This document shows positions 36,144-44,696 of a DNA stretch of 64,000 nt, piece after piece. Source of the stretch: Actinacidiphila guanduensis (GTDB lineage: Bacteria; Actinomycetota; Actinomycetes; Streptomycetales; Streptomycetaceae); assembly GCF_900103985.1 (NCBI RefSeq), contig NZ_FNIE01000002.1, positions 1 to 64,000 of the forward strand, in the 5' to 3' direction. Within the stretch, counting starts at the first letter, position 1; every line of letters starts with the position of its first letter. The notes under the pieces are model-generated. The model was given only the letters and a program-made list of their open reading frames with translations, was not told the origin of the DNA and did not search any database. The position numbers were made by a program, and so were the translations under genes.

Positions 36144-36242
36144 GATGAGTGCCGCGCGGCCGCACGAGGCGGTGACGACGAGCGCCGTGCGCCCGCGCGA
36201 GGCGGCGCCGACGAGCGCCGTGCGCCCGCGCGAGGCGGCGCC
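36144..36242. repeat. 33-bp tandem repeat, three copies
   Basis: Units at 36144-36176, 36177-36209 and 36210-36242; the last two are identical (GACGAGCGCCGTGCGCCC, then GCGCGAGGCGGCGCC) and the first is diverged. The period is three 11-bp turns. Confidence 0.85.
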
Positions 36243-36554
36243 CGTGGGTGCCGATGAACGCCGATGCACGCCGACGAGCAGCGACGAGCACCGCCGCTGC
36301 ACCGAGCCCGCACCGGGGCCGCACCGGGGCCGCGCCGAAGGGGCCACCCGGACCCGCGTAGGGCCGTACGAGTGAGGGAGGGCGTAAGGCATTCGGGTCG
36401 CAGCCGCCGGCAGGCCGCGCCGCAGCGCGGGCCGGGCGGTCCGAGGACCGACGCTGGGGTCACTCCCGTCCCAAAAGCAGACAAAAAGCTCATCAGGCAA
36501 GAGGTGCGGTCCCGCGCGGGGCCGCCCGAGCCCCCCACACCCTGGAGGTACCCC

Positions 36555-37454
36555 ATGGACCGCCCGGACCACCGTCCGCGCCCCGGTGCGCACGCCGGTG
36601 CCGAGCCCCACGCCCGCACCCGGCCCCGGCGGGCGGCCCGCCGCCGCACGATGCTCGCCCTCGCGGCGGCCCTGGCCGCCCTGCTCGCGCTGCCGGCGGC
36701 CGGCACCGCCACCGCCGAGCCCGGCCTGCACGGCCGCGGCCGGATCGAGAACTACCACTGGATGGGCTCCAGCGTGGCCACCCACGAGGGCCGCTCGCTG
36801 AACCGGGTCCGCTCCACCACGCGCGTGCCGCAGACTCCCGGCATGGACGTCAGCAACTGGCAGGGCACGGTGGACTGGCCGGCCGCCTACGCCAAGGGCG
36901 CGCGCTTCGCCTACATCAAGGCCACCGAGGGCACCACCTACCGCGACCCGCAGTTCAACGCCAACTACGTCAACTCCTACTACGCCGGGTTCATCCGCGG
37001 CGCCTACCACTTCGCCACGCCCAACACCTCCAGCGGCAAGGCCCAGGCCGACTACTTCGTGGCCCACGGCGGCGCCTGGTCCAAGGACGGCAAGACGCTG
37101 CCGCCGCTGCTCGACATCGAGTACCCCTCGGGCTCGACCTGCTACGGCCTGAGCCAGAGCGCGATGCGCGACTGGATCAGCGACTTCGTCAACGAGGTGC
37201 ACGCCAAGACGACCCGCTGGGCGACCATCTACACCACCACCGACTGGTGGACCACCTGCACCGGCAACACCTCGGCCTTCGCCGCCAATCACCCGCTCTT
37301 CATCGCCCGTTACGCCTCCAGCGCCGGCAAGCTCCCGGCCGGCTGGCCCTTCTACAGCTTCTGGCAGCACTCGGACTCGGGCACCTTCCCCGGCGACCAG
37401 GACTACTTCAACGGCCCGATCAGCGGCCTGAAGAACCTCGCGAACAACACCTGA
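36555..37454 (+). CDS. Secreted GH25 lysozyme (muramidase)
   Basis: A 299-residue exported N-acetylmuramidase. An Arg-rich n-region precedes a signal peptide ([23 protein letters not shown]). The GH25 barrel covers about 95-290: [14 protein letters not shown] with the first catalytic Asp, [22 protein letters not shown], and LLDIEYPSG with the Asp/Glu pair. The ATG follows GGAGGTACCCC. It cleaves the glycan strands of peptidoglycan outside the cell, a common Streptomyces enzyme during growth or competition. The leader of about 500 bp is unusually long. Confidence 0.94.
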   Translation: MDRPDHRPRPGAHAGAEPHARTRPRRAARRRTMLALAAALAALLALPAAGTATAEPGLHGRGRIENYHWMGSSVATHEGRSLNRVRSTTRVPQTPGMDVSNWQGTVDWPAAYAKGARFAYIKATEGTTYRDPQFNANYVNSYYAGFIRGAYHFATPNTSSGKAQADYFVAHGGAWSKDGKTLPPLLDIEYPSGSTCYGLSQSAMRDWISDFVNEVHAKTTRWATIYTTTDWWTTCTGNTSAFAANHPLFIARYASSAGKLPAGWPFYSFWQHSDSGTFPGDQDYFNGPISGLKNLANNT

Positions 37455-37608
37455 GCGGCGCCAACAGCCGCCGGTCCACTGACCGTTGCGGGGCCCACGT
37501 CCCCGGGCCCCGCAACACCCCCGCCTCCCGCCGGCACCGCGGCACACCGGCCCCGCCGCACCGTCCCCGCGGCGAGCCCCCGCCTCCCGTAGGGCGCCGT
37601 AGGGCGGT

Positions 37609-38622
37609 TCAGCGGGCGAAGCCCGCCAGCGACAGCAGCAGGTGCGCCGACTCCGGGTGCTGGAAGTCGGAATGGGCACCCGAGGGGTGCCACCAGCGGC
37701 CGCGCCGGAACCGCCAGGTCGCGTCCACGTTGACGATCCGCTCCCCGAAGTGCGCCCGGACGTAGGGCTCGTGGGAGCGCAGCAGGGGCGCGGCGGCGAT
37801 GTGCTCGGCGGGCGCGGTGGCGCCGGCGAACCCGATGCCGGGGGCACCCTCGGCGAGCCGGTGCCACAGTCCCGTGGCCCGGTCGGCGCGCGAGGAGGTC
37901 AGCGCCACGGGGCCGTTGATCGGGGCGTCGTGCAGGATGCGCGCGAAGCGGTCGGCGAAGATCGCGGGCGGCGCGGCCATCTGGAAGACCAGCAGGGTGT
38001 CCACCGTGTAGGGGTAGCGCGGGTCGGCCCGGTTCCAGCCCAGCACGGCGGGCCGCTCGCCCGCGGCGGCCTGCACGGCCTCGGTGAGGAAGCGCCCGCC
38101 GAAGGAGTGGCCCACGCAGTGCAGGTACTGCCCGCCGGCGCCGCGCAGGGTCGGCGGCCGGCCGGGCGTCCTGCGCCGGGAGTTGAGGTAGCCGAGCAGC
38201 TGCCCGAGCACCTGCCCGGCGTGACCGGTGGTGGTCATGGCGTGGGCGCGCTCGCGCACTCGCCGGTAGCCGGTGAGGAAGGGGTCGCTGGTGGAGGGCC
38301 AGCGCACCGCCACGTAGTGCCCGCGCCAGGCGCCGAGCGTCGGGTAGCGGCGCGGGTCGGCGGCGCAGGCGGCCTCCACCAGCGAGAAGAAGCGGGTGGC
38401 GCGGGTGAGCGCCTGGGTACGGGTGTTCCGCCAGCCGTGGACGAACACCACGACGTCGGTGGCGTCCTGCGGCACGTGCAGGTGCCGGGCGAGGAAGTCG
38501 CCGGCGGCGGCCGCGGGCACGGCGGCGCCGGTGTCCGGGTCGAGCAGGTCGCCCCACTCGTCGAGGTCGACCACCGCGTGGGGGGCTGCGGCCCGTCCGG
38601 TCAGCTGTCCGTCGCCGGCCAC
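37609..38622 (-). CDS. Alpha/beta serine hydrolase
   Basis: A 337-residue hydrolase: DVVVFVHGWRNTRTQ supplies the oxyanion loop, YLHCVGHSFGGRFL the nucleophile Ser, and the end contains WWHPSGAHSDFQHPESAHLL with a candidate His. The family and substrate are unknown; no signal peptide is seen. The GTG at 38622 overlaps by 22 bp the stop of an upstream frame that ends at 38601, so it was probably translationally coupled to a gene now mostly missing. The same frame is open upstream into the truncated kinase, so a 609-residue kinase-hydrolase fusion is also possible on paper. Confidence 0.72.
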   Translation of the reverse strand: MAGDGQLTGRAAAPHAVVDLDEWGDLLDPDTGAAVPAAAAGDFLARHLHVPQDATDVVVFVHGWRNTRTQALTRATRFFSLVEAACAADPRRYPTLGAWRGHYVAVRWPSTSDPFLTGYRRVRERAHAMTTTGHAGQVLGQLLGYLNSRRRTPGRPPTLRGAGGQYLHCVGHSFGGRFLTEAVQAAAGERPAVLGWNRADPRYPYTVDTLLVFQMAAPPAIFADRFARILHDAPINGPVALTSSRADRATGLWHRLAEGAPGIGFAGATAPAEHIAAAPLLRSHEPYVRAHFGERIVNVDATWRFRRGRWWHPSGAHSDFQHPESAHLLLSLAGFAR

Positions 38623-38700
38623 AGGTGCACGTCCATCCCGCGGTAGAGGGAGAAGATCAGGCCGAGCGGGTTGCCCTGCTCGGCGGCGAAGGAGCGGGCG
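38601..38700 (-). pseudogene. C-terminal fragment of an unidentified gene
   Basis: In the frame +1 relative to the kinase, about 33 codons read VARSFAAEQGNPLGLIFSLY, then RGMDVHLWPATDS and a TGA. The composition and the ideal overlap with the next start look like the true end of a protein, but there is no beginning: upstream this frame runs into kinase sequence. I do not recognise the family. Confidence 0.45.
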
Positions 38701-39408
38701 ACCGACGATGACGTTGTCCGGTTTCAGGTCGCAGTAGAGCAGCCCCTGGTCGTGCAGGTGGGCGAGGATCGCGGCGGCGTCGCGCAGCACCGCGAGCAGG
38801 GTGGCCAACGTCAGCCCCACCTGGGCGAGTTCGCGCAGGGAGGGTCCTTCGACGTACTCCATGACGATGTACTCGGGGTACTCGGACGCCTCGCCGGTGC
38901 GCGCGTCGTGGTGTCGGACGAAGTCGAGGATGCGGACGATGCCCGGGTGGTCCTGGGCGTCCAGGAACCCGCGTTCGGCGCGGGCCGCCGAGCGGGCCTG
39001 CGGATCGGCGCTGTCCAGCAGGCCCTTGAGGACGACATGGGTGCCGGTGGAGCGGTCCTGGGCCAGGTAGAGCCACTCGCGGCCGCCGCGGGCCAGGCAG
39101 CCGAGCACCTCGTAGCGGCCTGCCACCAGGTCGCCCCGGGCGAGTTGGGGCCGGAAGGAGAAAGGGGTGCCGCACGAGGGGCAGAAGCCTTCGGTCCTGC
39201 CGGGCTGCCCACGGTAGGAACGGTCCACGTACGAACCGCAATTGCCGCACACACGCCGGTGCTCGGGCAGGACGGGGTCCGTCAGCAGCTTGGCCTCGGG
39301 CACGGGTTCGGCCCACTGCCCGCCCCACAGCGGCGACTCTCCCCCGGGCTGGGAGGACGTGTCCTCCCCAATCACCCTTCCCACGATACGCAGAACCGTG
39401 CGGCCCAT
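38701..39408 (-). pseudogene. Truncated PknG-like Ser/Thr protein kinase
   Basis: An N-terminal zinc ribbon (CGNCGSYV and CPSCGTPF) is followed by a kinase N-lobe and early C-lobe: a glycine-loop region AGRYEVLGCLARGGREWLYL, the Lys in HVVLKGL, the hinge IVMEYVEGPSLREL and the catalytic loop LLYCDLKPDNVIVG. At 38701 the kinase stops. The DFG motif, activation loop and the rest of the C-lobe (over 100 residues), plus the TPR region of PknG-type kinases, are missing, and unrelated sequence follows. This looks like a deletion junction or misassembly. The start is uncertain (ATG 39408, GTG 39435 or GTG 39375). Confidence 0.7.
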
Positions 39409-39517
39409 CACCCGAACGGCCACCCGAAGGGGCACACGCGCGTGCCCCTTCGGGACCGCCCGTCAGGCGGAGGCGGCCGCAAGAAGCCGGAAGAAGCCGC
39501 AAGAAGCGGCAGCGGCC

Positions 39518-40378
39518 TCAGGCGTGGGCGGACAGCTCCGCGATCTCCTCGGCGGTCAGCGTCAGTTCCGCCGCCTGCACGGAGTCCTGGATCGAGGCGG
39601 GCCGGCTGGCACCGGGGATGGGGACGACCTGCTCGGACAGGGCGAGCATCCAGGCCAGGCAGACCTGGTAGGGGCTCACCCCGTGGGCGGCGGCGACCTT
39701 GGCGAACGGGGCGAAGGTGGAGCCGAGGTCGCCGGCCCGGCTGATGCCGCCGAAGGGGCTCCAGGGCAGGAAGGCGATGCCCAGCTCGTCGCACAGCGCC
39801 AGCTCCGGCTCGCTGGAGCGGAAGGCGGGCGAGAACTGGTTCTGCACGGAGACCAGCCGGCCGCCCAGGATCTCGTTCGCCAGCCGGATCTGCTCCGGGT
39901 TCGCGTTGGAGATGCCGGCCATCCGGATCTTGCCCGCGTCGAGCAGGTCGCGGATGGCGCCGACGGAGTCGGCGTAGGGGACCTTGGGGTCGGGCCGGTG
40001 GAACTGGTAGAGGCCGATCGCCTCGACACCGAGCCGCCGCAGCGACGCCTCGCACGCCTGCTTGAGGTAGTCGGGGTCGCCGTTGAGCGTCCACGAGCCG
40101 TCTCCGGGGCGCAGGTGGCCGCCCTTGGTGGCGACCAGGACCTCGGCGCCGGCCGGGTGCGAGGCCAGCGCCTTGGCGATGAGCGACTCGTTGTGCCCGA
40201 CCTCGTTCGCGTCGCGGTGGTACGCGTCCGCGGTGTCGATGAAGCGCACACCGGCGTCCAGCGCGGCGTGGATCGTGGCGACGGACCGGGCCTCGTCCGG
40301 GCGGCCCTCGATCGACATGGGCATTCCGCCCAGACCGATCGCGCTCACCTGGACGTCACCGATACGGCGGCTCTGCAT
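39518..40378 (-). CDS. Aldo/keto reductase (copy 2)
   Basis: A 286-residue aldo/keto reductase with tetrad D48 and Y53 (FIDTADAYHRD), K85 (VATKGG) and H127 (YQFHRPD), and the end VPIPGASRPASIQDS. The ATG at 40378 has an AGAAAGG site. Similar proteins are often annotated as oxidoreductases induced by redox or xenobiotic stress, but the substrate is unknown. The 32-bp element 82 bp upstream is shared with the gene at 35069-36043. Confidence 0.93.
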   Translation of the reverse strand: MQSRRIGDVQVSAIGLGGMPMSIEGRPDEARSVATIHAALDAGVRFIDTADAYHRDANEVGHNESLIAKALASHPAGAEVLVATKGGHLRPGDGSWTLNGDPDYLKQACEASLRRLGVEAIGLYQFHRPDPKVPYADSVGAIRDLLDAGKIRMAGISNANPEQIRLANEILGGRLVSVQNQFSPAFRSSEPELALCDELGIAFLPWSPFGGISRAGDLGSTFAPFAKVAAAHGVSPYQVCLAWMLALSEQVVPIPGASRPASIQDSVQAAELTLTAEEIAELSAHA

Positions 40379-40743
40379 GGCTCTGCCTTTCTCCGGACGG
40401 GGGGACCGGGTGCGCCGGGGGGACGCACACACCAACCAGCATTCCCCCGCGGGCGCTGAACCGTCCAATAGAAGAAAGCGAACGAATTCAGCGCTGCGGA
40501 CGCACAATCCCGGCAGGCGCAAAACCACCGTCCCGCGCCGCCGGCCGGCCCACCGCAGGCCACACCGAACGCCCTGGTCTGCGGCGTTATCGGACCCCCC
40601 GTTTCCTCGCGATTGGGTAAAGGGCGGCCACTTGGGGCCTGCCCGGTATTCCCACAATCCTCACGTGGCGTGCACACTACAGGCCAGCGTCGGCCATGCG
40701 ATCTGGTCGTGCACGGCCGGCGGCTTCGGTTCCCGTTCCCCTG
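40379..40743. other. Divergent intergenic region between aldo/keto reductase and sedolisin genes
   Basis: No gene is seen in these 365 bp. The shared 32-bp element is at 40460-40491. The half near the sedolisin gene is less GC-rich (GGGTAAAGGGCGG, CGGTATTCCCACAATCC) and probably contains its promoter, although no clear -35/-10 pair stands out. Confidence 0.5.
40460..40491 (-). promoter_or_regulatory. Shared upstream element, copy 2 (before aldo/keto reductase)
   Basis: On the minus strand it reads CTGAATTCGTTCGC followed by TTTCTTCTATTGGACGGT. It differs from the 36102 copy at three positions and includes an EcoRI-like GAATTC dyad. Distances to the start codons are similar (58 and 82 bp). 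Confidence 0.7.
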
Positions 40744-42810
40744 ATGAACCTTCACGTTGGAGTCGTCATTACCGGCATACACAAACCCCGTGCGTTCAGC
40801 GCGCGCGTCGGTGTGGTCGCGGCTGCGTCGCTCGCCACACTGTCCGGCTCGCTGATGCTCGCCGGCCCGTCGCAGGCGTCCACCCCCGCCGCCACGCCCA
40901 AGACGATCACCGGCAGCCACCCGTCCTGGGCGACCGCCGCCGCCGACGCCGGCGCGCTGTCGTCCGGCACCGAGCTCACCGGAACCGTCTACCTGGCCGG
41001 CCGCGACGCGGCCGGCCTGACCGCGTACGCGACGGCGGTCTCCGACCCGTCGAACGCCGCCTACGGCAAGTTCCTGACCCCGGCCCAGTTCGACGCGCGC
41101 TTCGGCACCACCGGCGCGCAGGTCACCGCCGTGAGCAAGTGGGCGAAGGACGCGGGCCTGACCGTGGTGAAGTCCACCGCGCACGCGCTCACCGTCAAGG
41201 GCACCAACGCCGCCATCACCAAGGCGTTCGGTACGTCCGTGCACAACTACCGGGTCTCCGGCACGGTGCGGCACGCGCCCGCCGGGAACATCGTCGTGCC
41301 GTCAAAGGTCTCCGCCGACGTGCTCGGGGTGACCGGCTTCACCTCCGCCGGCGCCAACGTCGTCAAGCCCGACTCGACCAAGGTCTCGGACGCGGCCCCG
41401 GCCGCCACGGGCGACCACAAGACGCCGAACAGTGGCCTGCCGACCACCGCGACCTGCTCCGACTACTGGGGCCAGAAGCTCGCCACGGGCGCGCCCGCCG
41501 GCTACACCAAGAGCCCGGTGCCCTACGACCAGTGCTCGTTCTACCCGTCGCAGATCCGCAAGGCGTACGGCATCACCGCCTCCGGCCTGACCGGCAAGGG
41601 CGCCACCATCGCCATCGTGGACGCCTACGGCAGCTCCACGATGCTGGCCGACGCGAACCAGTACGCCACGAACCACGGCGACAAGCCGTTCCGCAGCGGG
41701 CAGTACAAGGAGATCGTCGACCCGTCCCAGTGGACGAACGAGGACCTGTGCAGCGGTGCGGCGGGCTGGGCGCCCGAGGAGGCGCTGGACGTCGAGATGG
41801 CGCACGGCCTCGCGCCGGACGCCAACGTGGTCTACGTGGGTGCCAACTCCTGTGAGGACAGCGACCTGCTGGCCGCCATCAGCACCATCGTGGACAACCA
41901 CCTGGCCGATGTGATCTCGAACTCCTGGGGCGAGATCATGCACACCACCGACGACGCGGACGTGACCGCCTCGGAGATCGCCGCCTACGAGCAGGTCTTC
42001 AAGCAGGCCGCCGTCGAGGGCATCGGCATCGGCTTCTCCGCGGGCGACTGCGGCGACTCCAGCCCGGCCGCCGCGGCGACCGGCGCCAACTGCCAGGCCG
42101 ACACCTCGCGCGCGCAGGCCAACTGGCCCGACTCCGACCCGTGGGTGACCTCGGTCGGCGGCACCGCGCTCGGCATCGCGAACAAGACCGGCAGCTACGG
42201 CTTCGAGACCGACATGGGCACCCTGCGCTCCAGCCTGTCCGCGGACGGCAAGAGCTGGACCCCGTCGGTTCCCGGCCCGTTCTACTTCGGCGGTGGCGGC
42301 GGTACCAGCGAGGACTTCGCGCAGCCGTTCTACCAGCGCGGCGTGGTGCCCGGCTCGCTGTCGCACACCCTGATGACCGGCCAGAAGGTGCGCACCGCGC
42401 AGCGGGTCACCCCGGACATCTCGATGGTCGGCGACCTCTACACCTCGGTGCTGGTCGGCCTCTCCGACGGCGCGCCCTACAGCGAGGGCGGCTACGGCGG
42501 CACCAGCGTCTCCTCGCCGGAGTTCGCCGCGGTCCAGGCCGACGTGCTGCAGGCCCGCCACCACGCGGTCGGCTTCGCCAACCCGTCGATCTACGCGCGC
42601 TCGCACGTGGTCACCGACGTCATCGACCGGCAGGCCCAGCACTCCACGACCCCGCTGAGCAGCGTCCACGACGCCGGTCTGGTCAACGGCACCCTGGTGG
42701 CGCGCCTGATCGCCTACGGTCAGGACACCTCGCTCAACGCGGTCCGCGGGTACGACGACGCCACCGGTGTCGGCTCCCCGAACCTGGACTACTTCCGGTC
42801 CTTCCGGTAA
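40744..42810 (+). CDS. Secreted sedolisin (S53 family serine-carboxyl peptidase)
   Basis: A 688-residue exported protease made as a proenzyme. A signal peptide (VGVVAAASLATLSGSLMLAG) is followed by a Pro-kumamolisin activation domain (about 50-210; GTVYLAGRDAAGLTAYATAV, FGTSVHNYR) and the S53 catalytic domain, with E345 and D349 (PEEALDVEMAHG), the oxyanion Asp in FSAGDCGDSS and the nucleophile S588 (GGTSVSSPEF). The C-terminal calcium site region (GYDDATGVGSPNLD) is present. Sedolisins act at acidic pH on proteins outside the cell. The start is uncertain: ATG 40744 lacks a ribosome site, while an in-frame ATT at 40768 follows TTGGAG. Confidence 0.92.
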   Translation: MNLHVGVVITGIHKPRAFSARVGVVAAASLATLSGSLMLAGPSQASTPAATPKTITGSHPSWATAAADAGALSSGTELTGTVYLAGRDAAGLTAYATAVSDPSNAAYGKFLTPAQFDARFGTTGAQVTAVSKWAKDAGLTVVKSTAHALTVKGTNAAITKAFGTSVHNYRVSGTVRHAPAGNIVVPSKVSADVLGVTGFTSAGANVVKPDSTKVSDAAPAATGDHKTPNSGLPTTATCSDYWGQKLATGAPAGYTKSPVPYDQCSFYPSQIRKAYGITASGLTGKGATIAIVDAYGSSTMLADANQYATNHGDKPFRSGQYKEIVDPSQWTNEDLCSGAAGWAPEEALDVEMAHGLAPDANVVYVGANSCEDSDLLAAISTIVDNHLADVISNSWGEIMHTTDDADVTASEIAAYEQVFKQAAVEGIGIGFSAGDCGDSSPAAAATGANCQADTSRAQANWPDSDPWVTSVGGTALGIANKTGSYGFETDMGTLRSSLSADGKSWTPSVPGPFYFGGGGGTSEDFAQPFYQRGVVPGSLSHTLMTGQKVRTAQRVTPDISMVGDLYTSVLVGLSDGAPYSEGGYGGTSVSSPEFAAVQADVLQARHHAVGFANPSIYARSHVVTDVIDRQAQHSTTPLSSVHDAGLVNGTLVARLIAYGQDTSLNAVRGYDDATGVGSPNLDYFRSFR

Positions 42811-42840
42811 CCCTCGCGGCACCTCGCGAGCGGCACCGGA

Positions 42841-42879
42841 CCGAGGGCCCCGGCGGAGCGTTTCCGCCGGGGCCCTCGG
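42841..42879 (+). terminator. Strong hairpin terminator after sedolisin gene
   Basis: CCGAGGGCCCCGGCGGA and its exact complement form a 17-bp perfect stem with a 5-nt loop, 30 bp after the sedolisin stop. It is followed immediately by a 10-bp tandem array. Confidence 0.88.
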
Positions 42880-42880
42880 C

Positions 42881-42930
42881 GTTCTCTTGCGTTCCCTTGT
42901 GTCCTCCGGGGTCCTCTTGCGTCCTGCGGC
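42881..42930. repeat. 10-bp tandem array after terminator
   Basis: Five 10-bp units: GTTCTCTTGC, GTTCCCTTGT, GTCCTCCGGG, GTCCTCTTGC and GTCCTGCGGC. The array starts 1 bp after the terminator stem. Confidence 0.75.
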
Positions 42931-43036
42931 GAAACCGCCCCCGCCCGGCGACCGTCTTACCCACGGTGGTGCTTTGGCCCCAAGGGCCACGACCAGGAGC
43001 GCCACGCGACAGCGACAGGCTGGGGGCCGTAGGCCA

Positions 43037-44620
43037 GTGGGGACGAACGACCGCGAGACGCAGCAGGACCCAGGACAGGAAGGGGAACAGGAAGAGGCGC
43101 GGAACCGGGAACACGAGGGGGAGCCGGAAGCGACGCGGGGACGGGGAGAGGAACGGGGACCGGGACCGGACGCGCGGCAGCAACCCGGGCCGGAGCAAGC
43201 CGACTCGGAGCCGGAGGAGCCGGAGCCCGGCGGGGAAGCAGCAGAGGAAGCACCAGGGGAACCGGCACAGGGAACAGCGGCGGAACCAACAGCGGCAGCC
43301 CACGCGGCCGAAGCGCCCGAGGAACCCGCTCCCGCGAAAGCGGCCGGGCCGGGGCGGCGCCGGTGGAAGCGCGGGGCCGTCGCGGGGGCCGCGGCCTCGG
43401 GGCTCGCCATCGCGATCGCGGTCGTCCTGGTGGCGACCGGCACCGGCGGTGACGGCGGCGGCAAGGCGCACGCGGCCGAGCACCCGCCCCGCACCCCGGT
43501 GCGGCACGCCCCGACCGCGAGCAGCACCCCCTCGTGGGACGGCACGACGCAGCTGATCGGCGACGGCTCCACCTCGTACACCGGGCCGCAGCCGCACCAG
43601 CCGGTGCCGCAGAAGCTCAAACCGGGCGAGAAGCCGCCGCAGTTCGTGGTCTTCTCCTGGGACGGCGCCCTGGAGGGCGACGACCACATGTTCTCCCGCT
43701 TCCGCGAGCTGGCGAAGTCGAACCACGCGAACATGACGTTCTTCCTCAGCGGGATCTACCTGCTGCCGAAGGACAAGCGCACCCTCTACCACCCGCCGCG
43801 GCACGCGCCGGGCGCCTCCGCCATCGACTTCCCCACCGACCAGCACATCAAGTGGACGCTGTCCCAGCTGAGTCAGGCGTGGGAGGACGGCGACGAGATC
43901 GGCACCCACTTCAACGGCCACTTCTGCGCCCCCGATCCGGGCGCCGGCGGCACCTGGTCGACGCAGGAGTGGAAGAGCGAGATCTCCCAGGCGTACTCCT
44001 TCGTGCAGAACTGGAAGACCAACACCGGCTTCACCAAGCTGCCGGCGCTGCCCTTCGACTACGCGCAGGAGCTGGTCGGCGGCCGGGCCCCGTGCCTGGA
44101 GGGGCAGAAGAACCTGCTGCCGGCCGAGAAGTCGCTGGGCTGGCGGTACGACGCCAGCTCGCCGGGCGACTTCCAGCTGTGGCCGGCGAAGAAGGACGGC
44201 GTCTGGGACTTCCCGCTGCAGCTGGTGCCCTACCCGGGCAAGGACTTCCAGGCGCTGTCGATGGACTTCAACTTCCTCTACAACCAGTCCGGCGGCGACG
44301 TCACCGAGGGCGACCCGGCGAAGTACCCGCAGTGGGAGAAGGAGACCCGCGAGGGCTACCTCAACGGCTTCGAGCGGGTCTACAACGGCAGCCGCGCCCC
44401 GCTGTTCATCGGCAACCACTTCGAGGACTGGAACGGCCAGATCTACATGCAGGCCGTCGCGGACGTGGTCAAGGACGTGTGCACCAAGAAGGGGGTGCGC
44501 TGCGTGTCCTTCAAGGAGCTGTGCGACTGGCTGGACGCGCAGGACCCGGCGGTCCTGGCCAAACTGCGCGACCTCGACCCGGGCGAGTCCCCGGACTGGT
44601 CGACCTTCATCACCAAGTAG
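43037..44620 (+). CDS. Membrane-anchored polysaccharide deacetylase-like protein
   Basis: A 527-residue type II membrane protein. Residues 1-110 are an acidic Glu/Gln/Pro/Ala-rich cytoplasmic tail, about 113-136 a single transmembrane helix, and about 190-500 an extracellular NodB-like domain. That domain has FSWDGALEGDD at the first motif and GDEIGTHFNGHF at the second (H-x-x-x-H), with SLGWRYDASSPGD later. The first motif lacks the contiguous Asp-Asp pair of active deacetylases in its usual place, so the activity may differ. The GTG at 43037 is the likeliest start, with a weak ribosome site. The location suggests modification of wall or extracellular glycans. Confidence 0.83.
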   Translation: MGTNDRETQQDPGQEGEQEEARNREHEGEPEATRGRGEERGPGPDARQQPGPEQADSEPEEPEPGGEAAEEAPGEPAQGTAAEPTAAAHAAEAPEEPAPAKAAGPGRRRWKRGAVAGAAASGLAIAIAVVLVATGTGGDGGGKAHAAEHPPRTPVRHAPTASSTPSWDGTTQLIGDGSTSYTGPQPHQPVPQKLKPGEKPPQFVVFSWDGALEGDDHMFSRFRELAKSNHANMTFFLSGIYLLPKDKRTLYHPPRHAPGASAIDFPTDQHIKWTLSQLSQAWEDGDEIGTHFNGHFCAPDPGAGGTWSTQEWKSEISQAYSFVQNWKTNTGFTKLPALPFDYAQELVGGRAPCLEGQKNLLPAEKSLGWRYDASSPGDFQLWPAKKDGVWDFPLQLVPYPGKDFQALSMDFNFLYNQSGGDVTEGDPAKYPQWEKETREGYLNGFERVYNGSRAPLFIGNHFEDWNGQIYMQAVADVVKDVCTKKGVRCVSFKELCDWLDAQDPAVLAKLRDLDPGESPDWSTFITK

Positions 44621-44628
44621 GCGACGAC

Positions 44629-44668
44629 GAGGGCCTGTCCGGCGGATCACCCCGCCGGACAGGCCCTC
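44629..44668. terminator. Bidirectional hairpin between convergent genes
   Basis: GAGGGCCTGTCCGGCGG, a 6-nt loop and the exact complement make a 17-bp stem. It lies 8 bp after the deacetylase-like stop and 28 bp from the PBP stop, so it may serve both. Confidence 0.85.
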
Positions 44669-44696
44669 TCGTTCGGCCTCCTAGGCCGATCTCGAC

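Larger units (their letters stand above)
36044..36554. other. Divergent intergenic region between aldo/keto reductase and GH25 genes
   Basis: These 511 bp hold the shared 32-bp element (36102-36133) and a 33-bp tandem repeat (36144-36242). An open frame at 36145-36375 runs through the repeat but has no ribosome site and no recognisable protein pattern. The A-rich stretch CCCAAAAGCAGACAAAAAGC around 36471-36490 may belong to the GH25 promoter region. Confidence 0.5.

Noticed and set aside
36145..36375. Small open frame of 76 codons over the 33-bp repeats
   Set aside because: No ribosome site, only repeat-derived [11 protein letters not shown] units, and no conserved feature.
36376..36554. A riboswitch in the long leader of the GH25 gene
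   Set aside because: Wall-hydrolase genes in Streptomyces can carry a c-di-AMP riboswitch, but I could not find its conserved core or a convincing fold here.
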